NCBI RefSeq assembly: GCF_011745145.1
Contig: NZ_CP050191.1
Location: 6,184,367-6,248,366 of the forward strand
Length of the DNA: 64,000 nucleotides
Source of the DNA: Mycobacterium sp. DL440
Lineage (GTDB): Bacteria; Actinomycetota; Actinomycetes; Mycobacteriales; Mycobacteriaceae
Direction of reading: 5' to 3'
In this document: positions 9,217-17,977 of the stretch, one piece after another
Position numbering within the stretch: the first letter of the stretch is position 1
Layout: each line of letters starts with the position of its first letter
Made by a program: the position numbers and the translations under genes
Notes under the pieces: model-generated
The model's input: only the letters and a program-made list of their open reading frames with translations
Databases searched by the model: none
What the model was told of the DNA's origin: nothing

Positions 9217-9704
9217 GATATTGATGCGGCTTCCTGTCTGGCAAGCTCGCGCACGGTGAGTAGCTGCTTGCGCATCATCACGACGTCGCCCGCTGCCAAC
9301 GCCCAGCCGATGATCCGCGGACCGCCGAAGCGCACCCGTACGTGCAGGCGGCTGCCCTTGGCGTGATCCCGAACCGCGTAGGTGACGGTGACCTTCCCGG
9401 ATTGCAATGTGACGTGCTCATTCTCGGTGAACGAGTGCAGGGTGAACAGCTGCATGAAGCGCTGACCGACCTCGAGCCGGGCGAGTCCCGGGTCCCGGGT
9501 GCGCGGACTGTGCCGGCCGAAATTGTCGAGAAGGTCGTAGCTGTAGGGCGCGACACGCAGCTGGCACAGCCAACCGAACACGGTCGTCGTTGGTGCGTCG
9601 ATGGTGATCGCGCGGTCCGCCGAGACCGCGGTGGTGGGGGATAGTGCGTCGCATGGGAGGGTGACCGCGCGTTCATCTTCGGTCGCGCCCCAGTTCAGGA
9701 TCAC
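9213..9704 (-). CDS. SRPBCC (START/polyketide cyclase-like) protein
   Basis: 163 residues, GTG start overlapping the stop of the preceding SRPBCC gene as GTGA. The segment AITIDAPTTTVFGWLCQL is the usual first strand and helix of an SRPBCC hydrophobic-cavity domain, followed by alternating strands (GSRLHVRVRFGG) and a long C-terminal helix with VVMMRKQLLTVRELA. Proteins of this type bind hydrophobic ligands; no catalytic motif can be named. It is coupled to a second SRPBCC gene and divergent from a TetR gene, a layout common for small-molecule responsive units. Confidence 0.82.
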   Translation of the reverse strand: MILNWGATEDERAVTLPCDALSPTTAVSADRAITIDAPTTTVFGWLCQLRVAPYSYDLLDNFGRHSPRTRDPGLARLEVGQRFMQLFTLHSFTENEHVTLQSGKVTVTYAVRDHAKGSRLHVRVRFGGPRIIGWALAAGDVVMMRKQLLTVRELARQEAASIS

Positions 9705-10090
9705 GCCGCCACGCCTGGCCGTGGACGTAGCTGTCCGGCAATGCGTTTGAGCGCATGGCGCACGGCCACCGCGTGGGCTCCGGAGCTGATCACCAGTGCG
9801 CGGTAGATCTTTCCGTGGATGCCTGGGAAGGCTGCCCAGGTTTGCGAGCGCACCCGGGTGCGATGGGGTCCCAGGTCGTCCAGCTCGAAGACCCACTTGT
9901 AGACCGAGAAGGGGTGGCGGCCCTTGAGGACCAGGCGTTCGCGCGGCGTGCACTCGCCGATGGCGAACCCGAACGGGGCGCGAGGCTTGGCCGGATCGCC
10001 GCACAGCGTGCGCAGGACGGCGGCCCATGTCGTGGCAGCGTCAGTGTCGAGGGTTATGGCATGCTCATCGATATAGGGTAAACGTTCCAT
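9701..10090 (-). CDS. SRPBCC-like / DUF2867-like small protein
   Basis: 129 residues starting MERLPYIDEHAITLDTDAA. It has an SRPBCC-type start (strand then DAATTWAAVLRTL helix) and strands such as PFSVYKWVFELDDL and HRTRVRSQTWAAF; the end is a basic helix (AVAVRHALKRIAGQ). Start chosen at 10090 because frame-internal sequence further upstream lies over the divergent TetR gene. It is first of a two-gene unit with the SRPBCC gene downstream, and only 21 bp separate it from the TetR start, so that regulator very probably controls both (inference). Ligand unknown. Confidence 0.78.
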   Translation of the reverse strand: MERLPYIDEHAITLDTDAATTWAAVLRTLCGDPAKPRAPFGFAIGECTPRERLVLKGRHPFSVYKWVFELDDLGPHRTRVRSQTWAAFPGIHGKIYRALVISSGAHAVAVRHALKRIAGQLRPRPGVAA

Positions 10091-10111
10091 ATAGAAGGAC
10101 TGTACTAGATC

Positions 10112-10696
10112 ATGGCGCCTCCGCGGAAGCATGAAACCGATGCGATTTTGGATGCGACGCGGGCACTGGTGCTCGCCGAAGGGCCCAGGGCCGCAAGTGT
10201 TGCGGCAATTGCCAAGGTCAGCGGTGCGCCGGCGGGCACGCTGTATCACCGGTTCGGCAATCGCAACGGAGTGCTGACCGCGGCCTGGCTGCGGGCACTG
10301 GAGCGGTTTCAGTCCCGTGCGATGGCGGCGTCCGGGGGAAACGCCGTGGAGGCGGCGGCGGCGATGGGCGTCGCTGCCGTCGGTTTCGCCCGCGACGTCC
10401 CCGACGACGCCCGGTTGCTGCTGACCATCCGGCCCAGCGACCTGCTCGACGGTGCTCCGGATGCGGAGTTCACCGCGACGCTGGCCGCGATGAACGCGCC
10501 ACTCATCGAGCGGTTACGCGAGTTGGCGCGCGGCATCTATGGCGACGACGACGCCCGCACGATGGACGCCATGTCGCGAGCCGTCGTCGATCTGCCCTAT
10601 GCGATGGTGCGACGTCACGCCAACGATGCCGAACTGCCGCCCTGGATGGAGGAAGACCTGGCCGATGCTATCCGGAAGTTGTTGACCGCGCGGTGA
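10112..10696 (+). CDS. TetR/AcrR-family transcriptional regulator
   Basis: 194 residues. The N-terminal helix-turn-helix (about 8-55) reads AILDATRALVLAEGPRAAS then IAKVSGAPAGTLYHRFGNRNG, a textbook TetR DNA-binding domain; the remaining helices form the ligand/dimer domain. An AGGA lies about 11 nt before the ATG. The gene is divergent from the SRPBCC pair with a 21-bp gap, so its operator must overlap both translation starts. The likely ligand class is hydrophobic given the SRPBCC neighbours (inference). Confidence 0.92.
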   Translation: MAPPRKHETDAILDATRALVLAEGPRAASVAAIAKVSGAPAGTLYHRFGNRNGVLTAAWLRALERFQSRAMAASGGNAVEAAAAMGVAAVGFARDVPDDARLLLTIRPSDLLDGAPDAEFTATLAAMNAPLIERLRELARGIYGDDDARTMDAMSRAVVDLPYAMVRRHANDAELPPWMEEDLADAIRKLLTAR

Positions 10697-10721
10697 ATCC
10701 GGTTTGGGTATGGTCGGGCCT

Positions 10722-11177
10722 ATGGATGACAAGGCCGACGTGTCAAGGGTTGTCGCAGCCAGTCGTGAGATCGCCGCACCGGCGGAGGTCATCTTCGAGC
10801 TGATCGCCGACCCATTCCAGCAACCACGCTGGGATGGCAATGAGAACCTGGCGCAGGCCGCGTCCGGGCAGCGGGTGCGTGCGGTCGGGGATGTGTTCGT
10901 CATGACGATCACGCAGGGCGGTGACCGCGAGAACCACGTCGTGGAGTTCGAGGAAAGCCGGTGTATCGCCTGGCGGCCATCGGAGGTCGGCAAAGAACCG
11001 CCCGGCCACCTCTGGCGCTGGGAGCTGGAACCGTTGGGCGACAACCGAACTCTGGTGACCCACACCTATGACTGGTCGCAGCTTACCGATACGAAGCGGC
11101 TGGTTCGCGCACGTGCGACCACCGCGGACAAACTCTTGGCATCGACCGACCGATTGGCCGCGCTCGCCGAAACATAG
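10722..11177 (+). CDS. SRPBCC-family protein (polyketide cyclase/dehydrase type)
   Basis: 151 residues from MDDKADVSRV. The order strand-helix VAASREIAAPAEVIFELIADPFQQPRWDG, then GQRVRAVGDVFVMT, ENHVVEFEESRCIAWRP and a long C-terminal helix is the standard SRPBCC fold used by many mycobacterial polyketide cyclase-like proteins. I chose the ATG at 10722 because TATGGT (10709-10714) lies exactly 7 nt upstream, the spacing of leaderless mycobacterial transcripts; the ATG at 10710 overlaps that box. It is 25 bp after the TetR gene, on the same strand. Confidence 0.85.
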   Translation: MDDKADVSRVVAASREIAAPAEVIFELIADPFQQPRWDGNENLAQAASGQRVRAVGDVFVMTITQGGDRENHVVEFEESRCIAWRPSEVGKEPPGHLWRWELEPLGDNRTLVTHTYDWSQLTDTKRLVRARATTADKLLASTDRLAALAET

Positions 11178-11462
11178 GAGCTGTCAGAGCGGGTTCGCTG
11201 TCACAGCAGTCTCAATAGCCACGGCTCGGCGAGTGGGTATCGTCGTGCCCGCCTGTCAGCGAGCCGGATGCGACTAGCGGTCGTGGGGGCGGTGTTACGC
11301 AGGTGGTTCTGGAGGCGATTGTCGCTCGATTGTCGCGCGCAGGCGGGCACTTCGAGTAGTGCTCTCTGGCGGTGGCCGAGGGGCAGGTGTGACTCGCGGC
11401 GGGGCGACCTGACGGCAAACGTCGGTGAACAGGCGCGAAACCTGGCGGTCAGCCAAAGAATC
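11178..11462. other. Gene-free stretch between convergent genes
   Basis: 285 bp between the SRPBCC gene and the convergent 3' end of the ATPase gene. I see no convincing ORF, terminator with a T-run or RNA gene; short open frames here have no family features. Confidence 0.5.
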
Positions 11463-13685
11463 TCAGCGACCGGCGGCGAAGTCCCGCAAAGTGGCGACTT
11501 GTGCCGCATCCAGTGACGGCCGCACGGTCTCGCGAGCTTTGGCGACATCAGCGGCAGTGACATCGGCCGCATCGATCGACCTGCGCATCGCCGTCAAGGC
11601 CGCCTCCCGCAGCAGCGCCACACAGTCGGCCGCGCTGTAGCCGTCCAACGCGGAAGCCAGGGCATCGAGATCGACGTCCGGAGCCAGGGGAATGGATTTG
11701 CCGCTGGTCCGCAGGATCTCGCGACGGGCGTCGGCGTCGGGCGGTTCGACGAACACGAGCCGCTCCAGCCGGCCCGGCCGCAGCAGCGCGGGGTCGATGA
11801 GGTCGGGACGGTTGGTCGCACCCAGCACCACCACGTCGCGCATCGGTTCGATGCCGTCGAGTTCGGTCAGCAGGGCCGCCACCACGCGGTCGGTCACCCC
11901 GGAATCGAAGCTCTGCCCGCGTCGCGGAGCCAGCGCGTCGATCTCATCGAGAAAGACCAGTGACGGTGCCGAATCCCTGGCGCGGGCGAACAGCTCGCGC
12001 ACGGCCTTCTCCGACGAGCCGACCCACTTGTCCATCAGCTCAGCACCTTTGACCGCGTGCACAGAGAGCTTCCCCGAGCTGGCCAGGGCCCGCACCACGA
12101 AGGTCTTGCCGCAACCGGGCGGACCGTACAGCAGCACACCACGTGGGGGCTCCACGCCGAGGCGCTGGAACGTGTCCGGGTGCTGCAGCGGCCACAACAC
12201 CGCCTCGGTGAGTGCCTGTTTGGTCTCGACCATGTCGCCGACGTCGTCGAGCGTGACGGAGCCGACCGACACCTCCTGCGATGCGGACCGCGACAACGGC
12301 CGGATCACGGTCAGGGCTCCGGTCAGGTCCTCCTGCCACAGCACCGGCTCGTTGCCGTCAGCGCTGGCTCGCGAGGCTGCCCGCAACGCGCCCTCGCGGA
12401 CCAGGGCCGCCAGGTCGGCGACCACGAAACCCGGTGTACGGTCAGAAATTTCGCCGAGGTTCAGCTCGGCGGACGGAACGCCGCGCAGCAGCACCTCCAA
12501 CAGTGCCTTGCGGGTGGCGGCATCGGGCAGGGTCAGGGCGAGCTCGCGGTCACACAGATCCGGTGCCCGCAGCCGGGGATCCACCCCGATGGGCATCGCC
12601 GACGTCGCGACGAACGCCACGCCCCGGGTGGCGACGGCATCACGCAGTTCGCCGATGATCAGAGCGGCGACCGGCTCGGGAGCCCGGTCGGTGGCGGCGG
12701 CCGGCAGCAGCGCGTCGACATCGGAGATCAGCAGCACCCCGCCGCCGTCGCGCACGGAAGCGACCGCGTCGGACACCCGGCTGAACCGGTCGTCGGCGGC
12801 CAGCGCCCCCACTTCCGGACCGTCGAGCTCCACCAACCGCCGCTCGGTACACACGGTCCGCACCATGGTGGCCTTGCCGACACCGGCGGGACCGGACACC
12901 AGGACGCCGAGATTCGGTGTGGCACCTAGGGTTTCGAGAAGCTGGGGTTCGTCGAGTGAAAGCTTGAGCCATTCGGCGAGCTTGCCGGCCTGGGTATGAG
13001 ATCCCTTGAGATCATCGAAGCTGACCGCAGGCTCGGCCCGGGCGGGGCTGATCGTGTGCGCGCCGGTGGAATCCGACGGCCCAGACCCCACACCTTCGAG
13101 GCCCGACCCCCAGGACACCACCGAATTCGGTTGAATACTCACAGGTCCGGCCGGATCGATCCCGGTCACCGTCAGCAGTTCCGAGGTCCAGGTGATGCCC
13201 ACCGACGAGCCCAGCGCCGCGGTGGCCTGCGACGTCGAGGTGCCTGGCCCCAGATCACGGGGCAGCAGCGACACCGTGTCGCCGACCGTCATCACCTTGC
13301 CCAGCAGCGCCTGGCGCAGCGTCGCCGACGAGATCGAATCGGTCGCCAGTTTGGACCCGGTCACCGTGACCGCCCGGGCGCCGTACACCGTCACCGGCGC
13401 CACGATCACGGTGGCGTTCTCCCGCACCCCGGCATTGGACAGCGTCACGTCGTCGAGCAGGGCGGTACCGGTCGGGGTACCGCCGGGGGCCAGGCCGATG
13501 ACGGCGGCAGTAGTACGGGATCCGGTCAGTGACACCGCGTCCCACTCGCGGATCCCTAGGGCGGCGATCGCTTCGGGATGCAGCCGGACCACCCCACGGC
13601 GCGAGTCGAGTGCGGCGGTGTTCAGCCGTGCGGTCAGGCGCAGATGCCCGAGCGGTTGATCTTCTTCGGCCTCGAGCTGCGACAC
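11463..13685 (-). CDS. Cdc48/p97-like double AAA+ ATPase
   Basis: 740 residues. Residues 1-200 resemble a Cdc48 N-domain (double-psi barrel type: VRLHPEAIAALGIREWDAVSLTG). First AAA+ module: Walker A GPAGVGKAT (about 265-273) but Walker B ends LLISDVDAL, lacking the usual Glu. Second module: GPPGCGKT (521-528), Walker B VFLDEIDAL with Asp580/Glu581, GATNRPDLIDPALLRPGR sensor/arginine-finger region. So only the second ring looks fully catalytic. Cdc48-type unfoldases extract and unfold proteins; the role in actinobacteria is poorly defined. GTG start lies 1 bp after pssA. Last gene of the SDR-moeA-psd-pssA operon, as in M. tuberculosis (Rv0435c equivalent, from memory). Confidence 0.92.
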   Translation of the reverse strand: MSQLEAEEDQPLGHLRLTARLNTAALDSRRGVVRLHPEAIAALGIREWDAVSLTGSRTTAAVIGLAPGGTPTGTALLDDVTLSNAGVRENATVIVAPVTVYGARAVTVTGSKLATDSISSATLRQALLGKVMTVGDTVSLLPRDLGPGTSTSQATAALGSSVGITWTSELLTVTGIDPAGPVSIQPNSVVSWGSGLEGVGSGPSDSTGAHTISPARAEPAVSFDDLKGSHTQAGKLAEWLKLSLDEPQLLETLGATPNLGVLVSGPAGVGKATMVRTVCTERRLVELDGPEVGALAADDRFSRVSDAVASVRDGGGVLLISDVDALLPAAATDRAPEPVAALIIGELRDAVATRGVAFVATSAMPIGVDPRLRAPDLCDRELALTLPDAATRKALLEVLLRGVPSAELNLGEISDRTPGFVVADLAALVREGALRAASRASADGNEPVLWQEDLTGALTVIRPLSRSASQEVSVGSVTLDDVGDMVETKQALTEAVLWPLQHPDTFQRLGVEPPRGVLLYGPPGCGKTFVVRALASSGKLSVHAVKGAELMDKWVGSSEKAVRELFARARDSAPSLVFLDEIDALAPRRGQSFDSGVTDRVVAALLTELDGIEPMRDVVVLGATNRPDLIDPALLRPGRLERLVFVEPPDADARREILRTSGKSIPLAPDVDLDALASALDGYSAADCVALLREAALTAMRRSIDAADVTAADVAKARETVRPSLDAAQVATLRDFAAGR

Positions 13686-13686
13686 G

Positions 13687-14568
13687 TCAGCGCCCCGGCT
13701 TCCGCAGCCCCAGTCGCGCCATGGACCGCCGGTGCGGCTGGGCCCGGCGAATCGCGCGTCGGGTGGCGCGGCGCTGCTGCGGCTTGTCGTCCCAGGATTC
13801 GGGGTGGCTGGCCACCCACTTCTTGGTGCGTATCGCGAACGGGATGTGGATCACGTAGGCCACGATGATCACCATGATCACGATGTAGCCGTAGAACACC
13901 GACGCAGCCACACCGATGGCGACCAGTGCGAGCAAGGGCGCCACCATGTTCGGCGGCACCGCGAAGGTGTGGATCTTGCGCATCGGGATCCGGCTGACCA
14001 CCAGGAGCGAGACACCGATGATCCAGATCGACACCGCCCACTCGCTGGTCCACCACCCTTCGCCGAACTGCATCTTGGCGGCCAGCAGACCGATCGCGCC
14101 GATGGCGCCCGCCGGGGCGGGCATGCCGACGAAGTACTCCTTCTCGTACGCGGGCTGATCCACGTCGAGCAGCGCGTTGAACCGCGCCAACCGCAACACG
14201 ATGCACACCGCGTACAGCAGCACCACGATCCACCCGATGCGCGAATGCGAAAGCATGGTGCCATAGATGATGAGCGCCGGTGCCACACCGAAATTCACCG
14301 CATCGGCGAGCGAATCGATCTCCTCGCCCATCTTGGAGGTGGCGTTGAGCATCCGGGCGACCCGGCCATCCAGTGCATCGAGGATCGCCGCGACCGCCAG
14401 AAACGCCATCGACTCGGTGGGCCGGTTGTCGAGCGCCATCTTGATCGCCGACAGGCCCAGACAGATCGCGGCCACCGTCATCGCGCTCGGCAGCATTCGC
14501 ACGGAGAACGGCGGTGGCTTCATGCGGCCCTTGATCAACGACGGGGGCCTCATGCGCGGCTTGATCAT
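13687..14568 (-). CDS. pssA: CDP-diacylglycerol-serine O-phosphatidyltransferase
   Basis: 293 residues with about eight hydrophobic segments. The CDP-alcohol phosphotransferase motif is complete: DALDGRVAR, eight residues, Gly, then EIDSLAD (D-x2-D-G-x2-A-R-x8-G-x3-D-x3-D), which binds the CDP group and the metal. The enzyme joins CDP-diacylglycerol and L-serine to phosphatidylserine in the membrane. Its start overlaps the stop of psd by ATGA, so the enzyme making phosphatidylserine and the one decarboxylating it are coupled. A basic tail of some 40 residues rich in Arg ends the protein. Confidence 0.95.
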   Translation of the reverse strand: MIKPRMRPPSLIKGRMKPPPFSVRMLPSAMTVAAICLGLSAIKMALDNRPTESMAFLAVAAILDALDGRVARMLNATSKMGEEIDSLADAVNFGVAPALIIYGTMLSHSRIGWIVVLLYAVCIVLRLARFNALLDVDQPAYEKEYFVGMPAPAGAIGAIGLLAAKMQFGEGWWTSEWAVSIWIIGVSLLVVSRIPMRKIHTFAVPPNMVAPLLALVAIGVAASVFYGYIVIMVIIVAYVIHIPFAIRTKKWVASHPESWDDKPQQRRATRRAIRRAQPHRRSMARLGLRKPGR

Positions 14569-15266
14569 GGCAACTCCGCCAGGACGGTTTCTCCGGCCAG
14601 CGTCCGCTGACCCCGAGTGACGAGCAGTTTCGAACCAGCAGGAAGGTAGGTGTCCAGCCGGGAGCCATACCGGATCAGGCCGTACGTCTCACCGATGGCG
14701 AGCTTGTCGCCGACATGGGCGTTGCACACGATGCGCCGGGCGATCAGACCGGCGATCTGCACGGCGATCACCTCGGTGCCCTCGGGGGTGCGGATGACGA
14801 CGCTGTTGCGTTCGTTGTGCTCGCTGGCGGCTTCGAGCTCGGCCGAGTGGAAACGCCCGGGGCGGTGCTGGACGGCGACGACGTCACCGCCGATCGGGGC
14901 GCGCTGCACGTGCGCGTCGAGCACCGACAGGAAGATGCTGACCCGGGGCAGCGGGGTGGCGGGCAACCCCAACTCCGCCGGCGGCACCGCCTCTTCGATC
15001 AGGCACACCAGCCCGTCTGCGGGGGCGACCACCACGCCGGGGCGGGTGGGCGCCACCCGGGCCGGGTGGCGGAAGAACGCGGCGTTCGCGCCGGCGGCCA
15101 GCAGGCCGGCCCGGCGTACCCAGCGGCGCTTGCGGCCCAAGGCCGCTACGGCGAGGCTGGCGCCGACGAACGGTAATCCCGCCGAATGCATCGGCGGAAC
15201 ACTGGATCGCACCAGCGCCACGAGGCGTTCTGGTCCGGACTGCTGGAGGTCGGGGCGTCTGGCCAT
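14565..15266 (-). CDS. psd: Phosphatidylserine decarboxylase (proenzyme)
   Basis: 233 residues from [11 protein letters not shown], the short archaeal/actinobacterial PSD-A type. [16 protein letters not shown] and HNERN are conserved active-site stretches; the self-cleavage site is in [13 protein letters not shown], where the Gly-Ser bond breaks and the Ser becomes the pyruvoyl group. It converts phosphatidylserine to phosphatidylethanolamine. The start at 15266 gives the family length; an open frame 51 nt longer has no conserved residues. No clear ribosome binding site precedes it, and moeA ends 35 nt upstream, so expression depends on the operon transcript. Confidence 0.95.
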   Translation of the reverse strand: MARRPDLQQSGPERLVALVRSSVPPMHSAGLPFVGASLAVAALGRKRRWVRRAGLLAAGANAAFFRHPARVAPTRPGVVVAPADGLVCLIEEAVPPAELGLPATPLPRVSIFLSVLDAHVQRAPIGGDVVAVQHRPGRFHSAELEAASEHNERNSVVIRTPEGTEVIAVQIAGLIARRIVCNAHVGDKLAIGETYGLIRYGSRLDTYLPAGSKLLVTRGQRTLAGETVLAELP

Positions 15267-15301
15267 CGGGAGGATTCTACGTGCGGGCGGTGTCGGAATT
15301 G

Positions 15302-16489
15302 CTAGGTCAGGTCCCACACGGGAACAGTCGACCCGGCCGAGAGTTCGGCGATGTCCTCGGCGATCTCCAACAGGCAGTTCGCCGAAGCGAGCCAGCGAAG
15401 GTGATGCGAGGCCGGGGGACCGTAGCTGCTGACCGAGTCCCCGGTCAGCACACCCCGCCGGAACTGCCGTTTTCCGCGCGGCGAGGTCAGATCCTCGGTC
15501 AGCTGCGCGGTGCGCCGTGGCCGATCCGGTTCGGTGAGGCCCATCGCGGCACGCAGCGGCGAGCGGACGAACACCTCGAAGGACACCAGCGCGCTGACCG
15601 GGTTGCCGGGCAGCGTGATGATCGGAACACCGTCGACCGTGCCCGCGCCCTGCGGCATGCCGGGCTGCATCGCGACTTTGACGAACTCGACCTGATCCGA
15701 CAACGAGTCTTTGACCACCTCGTATGCACCGGCGCTGACCCCACCGGTGGTGATGATCAGATCCGCGTCGGTGCCGTGCTCAGCCAGCGCGGCGCGGAAG
15801 GCGTCGACGTCGTCGGCGGACATCGGGGCGATGGTCGCCTGCGCGCCGGCATCGCGGACTGCCGCGGCCAGCATCACCGCATTCGACTCATAGATCTGCC
15901 CCGGCTGCAGTTCGGTGCCCGGGGCCACCAGTTCGGTGCCGGTGGACATCACCATGACGCGCTGCGGCGGCACCACGGGCAGGGTGGCCAGTCCGAGTGC
16001 CGCGGCCAGCCCGAGCGCGGCCGGGGTGATCACCTGACCGGCACGCAGCACGGCGGTGCCCGCGGTGACGTCCTCGCCGGCGCGGCGGATGTGCTGACCC
16101 TCCCGGGACGCCGCACGGATCGTCACGGTGTCCGTCGCGCCGTCGGTGGCCTCGACCGGAACCACCGCGGTGGCACCCGACGGCAGCGGCGCCCCGGTCA
16201 TGATGCGATGTGCGGTCCCGGGCTGCAGCGTCAGCAGGTCGGTGCGGCCGGCCGGGATGTCCTCGGCGACCGGCAGAAGCACTGGCCTGTCCTCGGTGGC
16301 GGCGGCGACATCGTCGGCGACAACCGCGTAGCCGTCCATCGCGGAGTTGTCGAAGCCGGGCAGCGACAGCGGGGCGACGACATCGGCGGCCAACGTCAGT
16401 CCGAGTGTGTCGTTCAGCGGAAGATCTTGTGGGGCGCGGGCTTTGATCAGTCCGGCCACGACCTTCTGGTGTTCTTCGACGGTCCGCAT
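15302..16489 (-). CDS. moeA: Molybdopterin molybdenumtransferase MoeA
   Basis: 395 residues from [13 protein letters not shown]. Family motifs are all present: [14 protein letters not shown] near residue 50, the [15 protein letters not shown] segment, [10 protein letters not shown], and the MoaB/Mog-like domain with [15 protein letters not shown] and [31 protein letters not shown]. MoeA inserts molybdate into adenylylated molybdopterin to make the molybdenum cofactor. It starts 2 nt after the stop of the SDR gene and is co-transcribed with psd and pssA, an unrelated pathway; the same grouping exists in M. tuberculosis (moeA2). Confidence 0.94.
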   Translation of the reverse strand: MRTVEEHQKVVAGLIKARAPQDLPLNDTLGLTLAADVVAPLSLPGFDNSAMDGYAVVADDVAAATEDRPVLLPVAEDIPAGRTDLLTLQPGTAHRIMTGAPLPSGATAVVPVEATDGATDTVTIRAASREGQHIRRAGEDVTAGTAVLRAGQVITPAALGLAAALGLATLPVVPPQRVMVMSTGTELVAPGTELQPGQIYESNAVMLAAAVRDAGAQATIAPMSADDVDAFRAALAEHGTDADLIITTGGVSAGAYEVVKDSLSDQVEFVKVAMQPGMPQGAGTVDGVPIITLPGNPVSALVSFEVFVRSPLRAAMGLTEPDRPRRTAQLTEDLTSPRGKRQFRRGVLTGDSVSSYGPPASHHLRWLASANCLLEIAEDIAELSAGSTVPVWDLT

Positions 16490-16491
16490 GA

Positions 16492-17415
16492 TCACACCGG
16501 GAAGCTGACGCCGGTGAGCTCTTCGGACACGGTCCAGAGCCGGCGCTGCAGGTCCTCGTCGTGGGACTGCTTGCTGGAGGTCACGAGCTTCGGATTGCCG
16601 ACCATCTCGCGGAAACCGGATGGGCCGTAGTACTGGCCGCCACGAACATCGGGAGCGGTGGCGGCCCGCAACGTGGCCAGCGCCCCCTTGGCGGGGCTGT
16701 TGGTGAACAGGCCCGCGAGCTGGTTGTAACCGGGCAGGCCGGTTCCCGGGATGTGGCGCATGAGTTCGGTGTTGGACAGGCCGGGGTGGGCGGCCACCGC
16801 GATGGTCGGCTCGTTCTTGGCGGCCAGACGCCGCTGAAGCTCGTAGGTGAACAGCAGGTTCGACAGCTTGGATTGTCCGTAGGCGGCGACGCGGTTGTAG
16901 CTGCGCTCCCACTGCAGGTCGTCGAAGTGGATGGCCGCCTGGATGCGGTGTGCGACGCTGGCGACCGCGACGACGCGTGACCCGTCGACCGGCAGCAGGT
17001 GATCCAGCAGCAGGCCCGTCAGCGCGAACGCGCCGAGATGGTTGGTGCCGAACTGCAATTCGAAGCCGTCGACGGTGGTCTGTTTGGGCGGGTACATCAC
17101 CCCGGCGTTGTTGATCAGCAGGTCGATGCGCGGGTAGGCGGTCCTGAGTTCATCAGCAGCGGTACGGACCGACTCCAGCGAACCCACATCCAGCTGCTGC
17201 ACCCTGAGATCCGCCGTCGGCACGGCGGCGGTGATCCGGTCGACGGCCTCGCGGCCCTTGTCCAGGTTGCGTACCGCGACAACGACGTGCGCGCCCCGGG
17301 CGGCGAGCACACGGGCGGTCTCATAGCCCAGCCCGGTGTTGGAGCCGGTGACGATCGCGATCCGGCCGGACTGATCGGGGACGTCGGCCTCGGTCCACTT
17401 GGAATTGGCGCTCAT
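16492..17415 (-). CDS. Short-chain dehydrogenase/reductase (paralogue 1)
   Basis: 307 residues from MSANSKWTEADVPDQSG. Cofactor loop VTGSNTGLG (TGxxxGxG), [14 protein letters not shown] (NNAG), and catalytic YGQSK with Tyr and Lys; arginine-containing [11 protein letters not shown] suggests NADPH use. It belongs to the retinol-dehydrogenase-like SDR group; substrate unknown. The start is set by the -10 TATGTT (17422-17427) 6 nt upstream, implying a leaderless mRNA. First gene of the moeA-psd-pssA-ATPase operon. A close paralogue lies at 25165-26088 and the two share promoter sequence. Confidence 0.92.
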   Translation of the reverse strand: MSANSKWTEADVPDQSGRIAIVTGSNTGLGYETARVLAARGAHVVVAVRNLDKGREAVDRITAAVPTADLRVQQLDVGSLESVRTAADELRTAYPRIDLLINNAGVMYPPKQTTVDGFELQFGTNHLGAFALTGLLLDHLLPVDGSRVVAVASVAHRIQAAIHFDDLQWERSYNRVAAYGQSKLSNLLFTYELQRRLAAKNEPTIAVAAHPGLSNTELMRHIPGTGLPGYNQLAGLFTNSPAKGALATLRAATAPDVRGGQYYGPSGFREMVGNPKLVTSSKQSHDEDLQRRLWTVSEELTGVSFPV

Positions 17416-17421
17416 GGGTTG

Positions 17422-17436
17422 AACATACGGAACGCG
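17422..17436 (-). promoter_or_regulatory. SDR-1 promoter with shared GGAACGCG core
   Basis: TATGTT (minus strand, 17422-17427) is the -10. It is preceded by the element that reads ATACGGAACGCG on the plus strand at 17425-17436. The same 12 bp occur at 26141-26152 in the same register relative to the -10 of the second SDR gene, pointing to a common regulator. Confidence 0.55.
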
Positions 17437-17476
17437 GGTGCTGGACGGCACCCCGGCGCCATAGCAGTCTGGGAAC

Positions 17477-17977
17477 ATGCGCACTCTGCTGGTCGATCCC
17501 GCGAATCCACCCAGCCGTAAGGCTCCGCTGGTGTGGGCCTTGAGCGCGGCCATTCCATGGGCGGTTCTGATCCTGGCACAGGTGATCTGGTTCGCGATCG
17601 ACCAGCGGATGCTGTGGGTGCACGTTGCGGTCGCGGCTGTCACGGTGCTGGGCGCGGCGCTGTTTGTCGTCGTTGTCCCGATGTGGCGCTACCGGGTCCA
17701 CCGGTGGGACATCAACATCGGCTCCGGGACGCCCGCGGTGTACACCCGCACGGGGTGGCTGGTGCAGGAACGGCGGATCGCACCGATCTCGCGCGTGCAG
17801 ACCGTGGACACCTACCGGGGCCCGCTGGATCGGCTGTTCGGGCTGGCCAACGTGACGGTGACGACGGCGTCCTCGGCCGGGGCCGTGCGGATCGTGGCAC
17901 TCGATGACGACGTGGCCGAGCGCGTGGTGGCGCAGTTGACCGACATCGCGGCGATCGGCGAACAGGACGCCACGTGA
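17477..17977 (+). CDS. Bacterial PH-domain membrane protein (YdbS-like)
   Basis: 166 residues. Two hydrophobic segments (about 22-42 and 47-70) precede a bacterial PH domain (bPH2, formerly DUF304): YRVHRWDINIGSGTPAVYTRTGWLVQERR followed by ISRVQTVDTYRGPLDRLFGLANVTVTTA. In this family the protein is usually paired with a longer protein carrying several such domains, exactly as here: the stop overlaps the next start as GTGA. The exact function is unknown, with links to envelope stress suggested for relatives. Divergent from the SDR operon, 61 bp apart. Confidence 0.9.
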   Translation: MRTLLVDPANPPSRKAPLVWALSAAIPWAVLILAQVIWFAIDQRMLWVHVAVAAVTVLGAALFVVVVPMWRYRVHRWDINIGSGTPAVYTRTGWLVQERRIAPISRVQTVDTYRGPLDRLFGLANVTVTTASSAGAVRIVALDDDVAERVVAQLTDIAAIGEQDAT

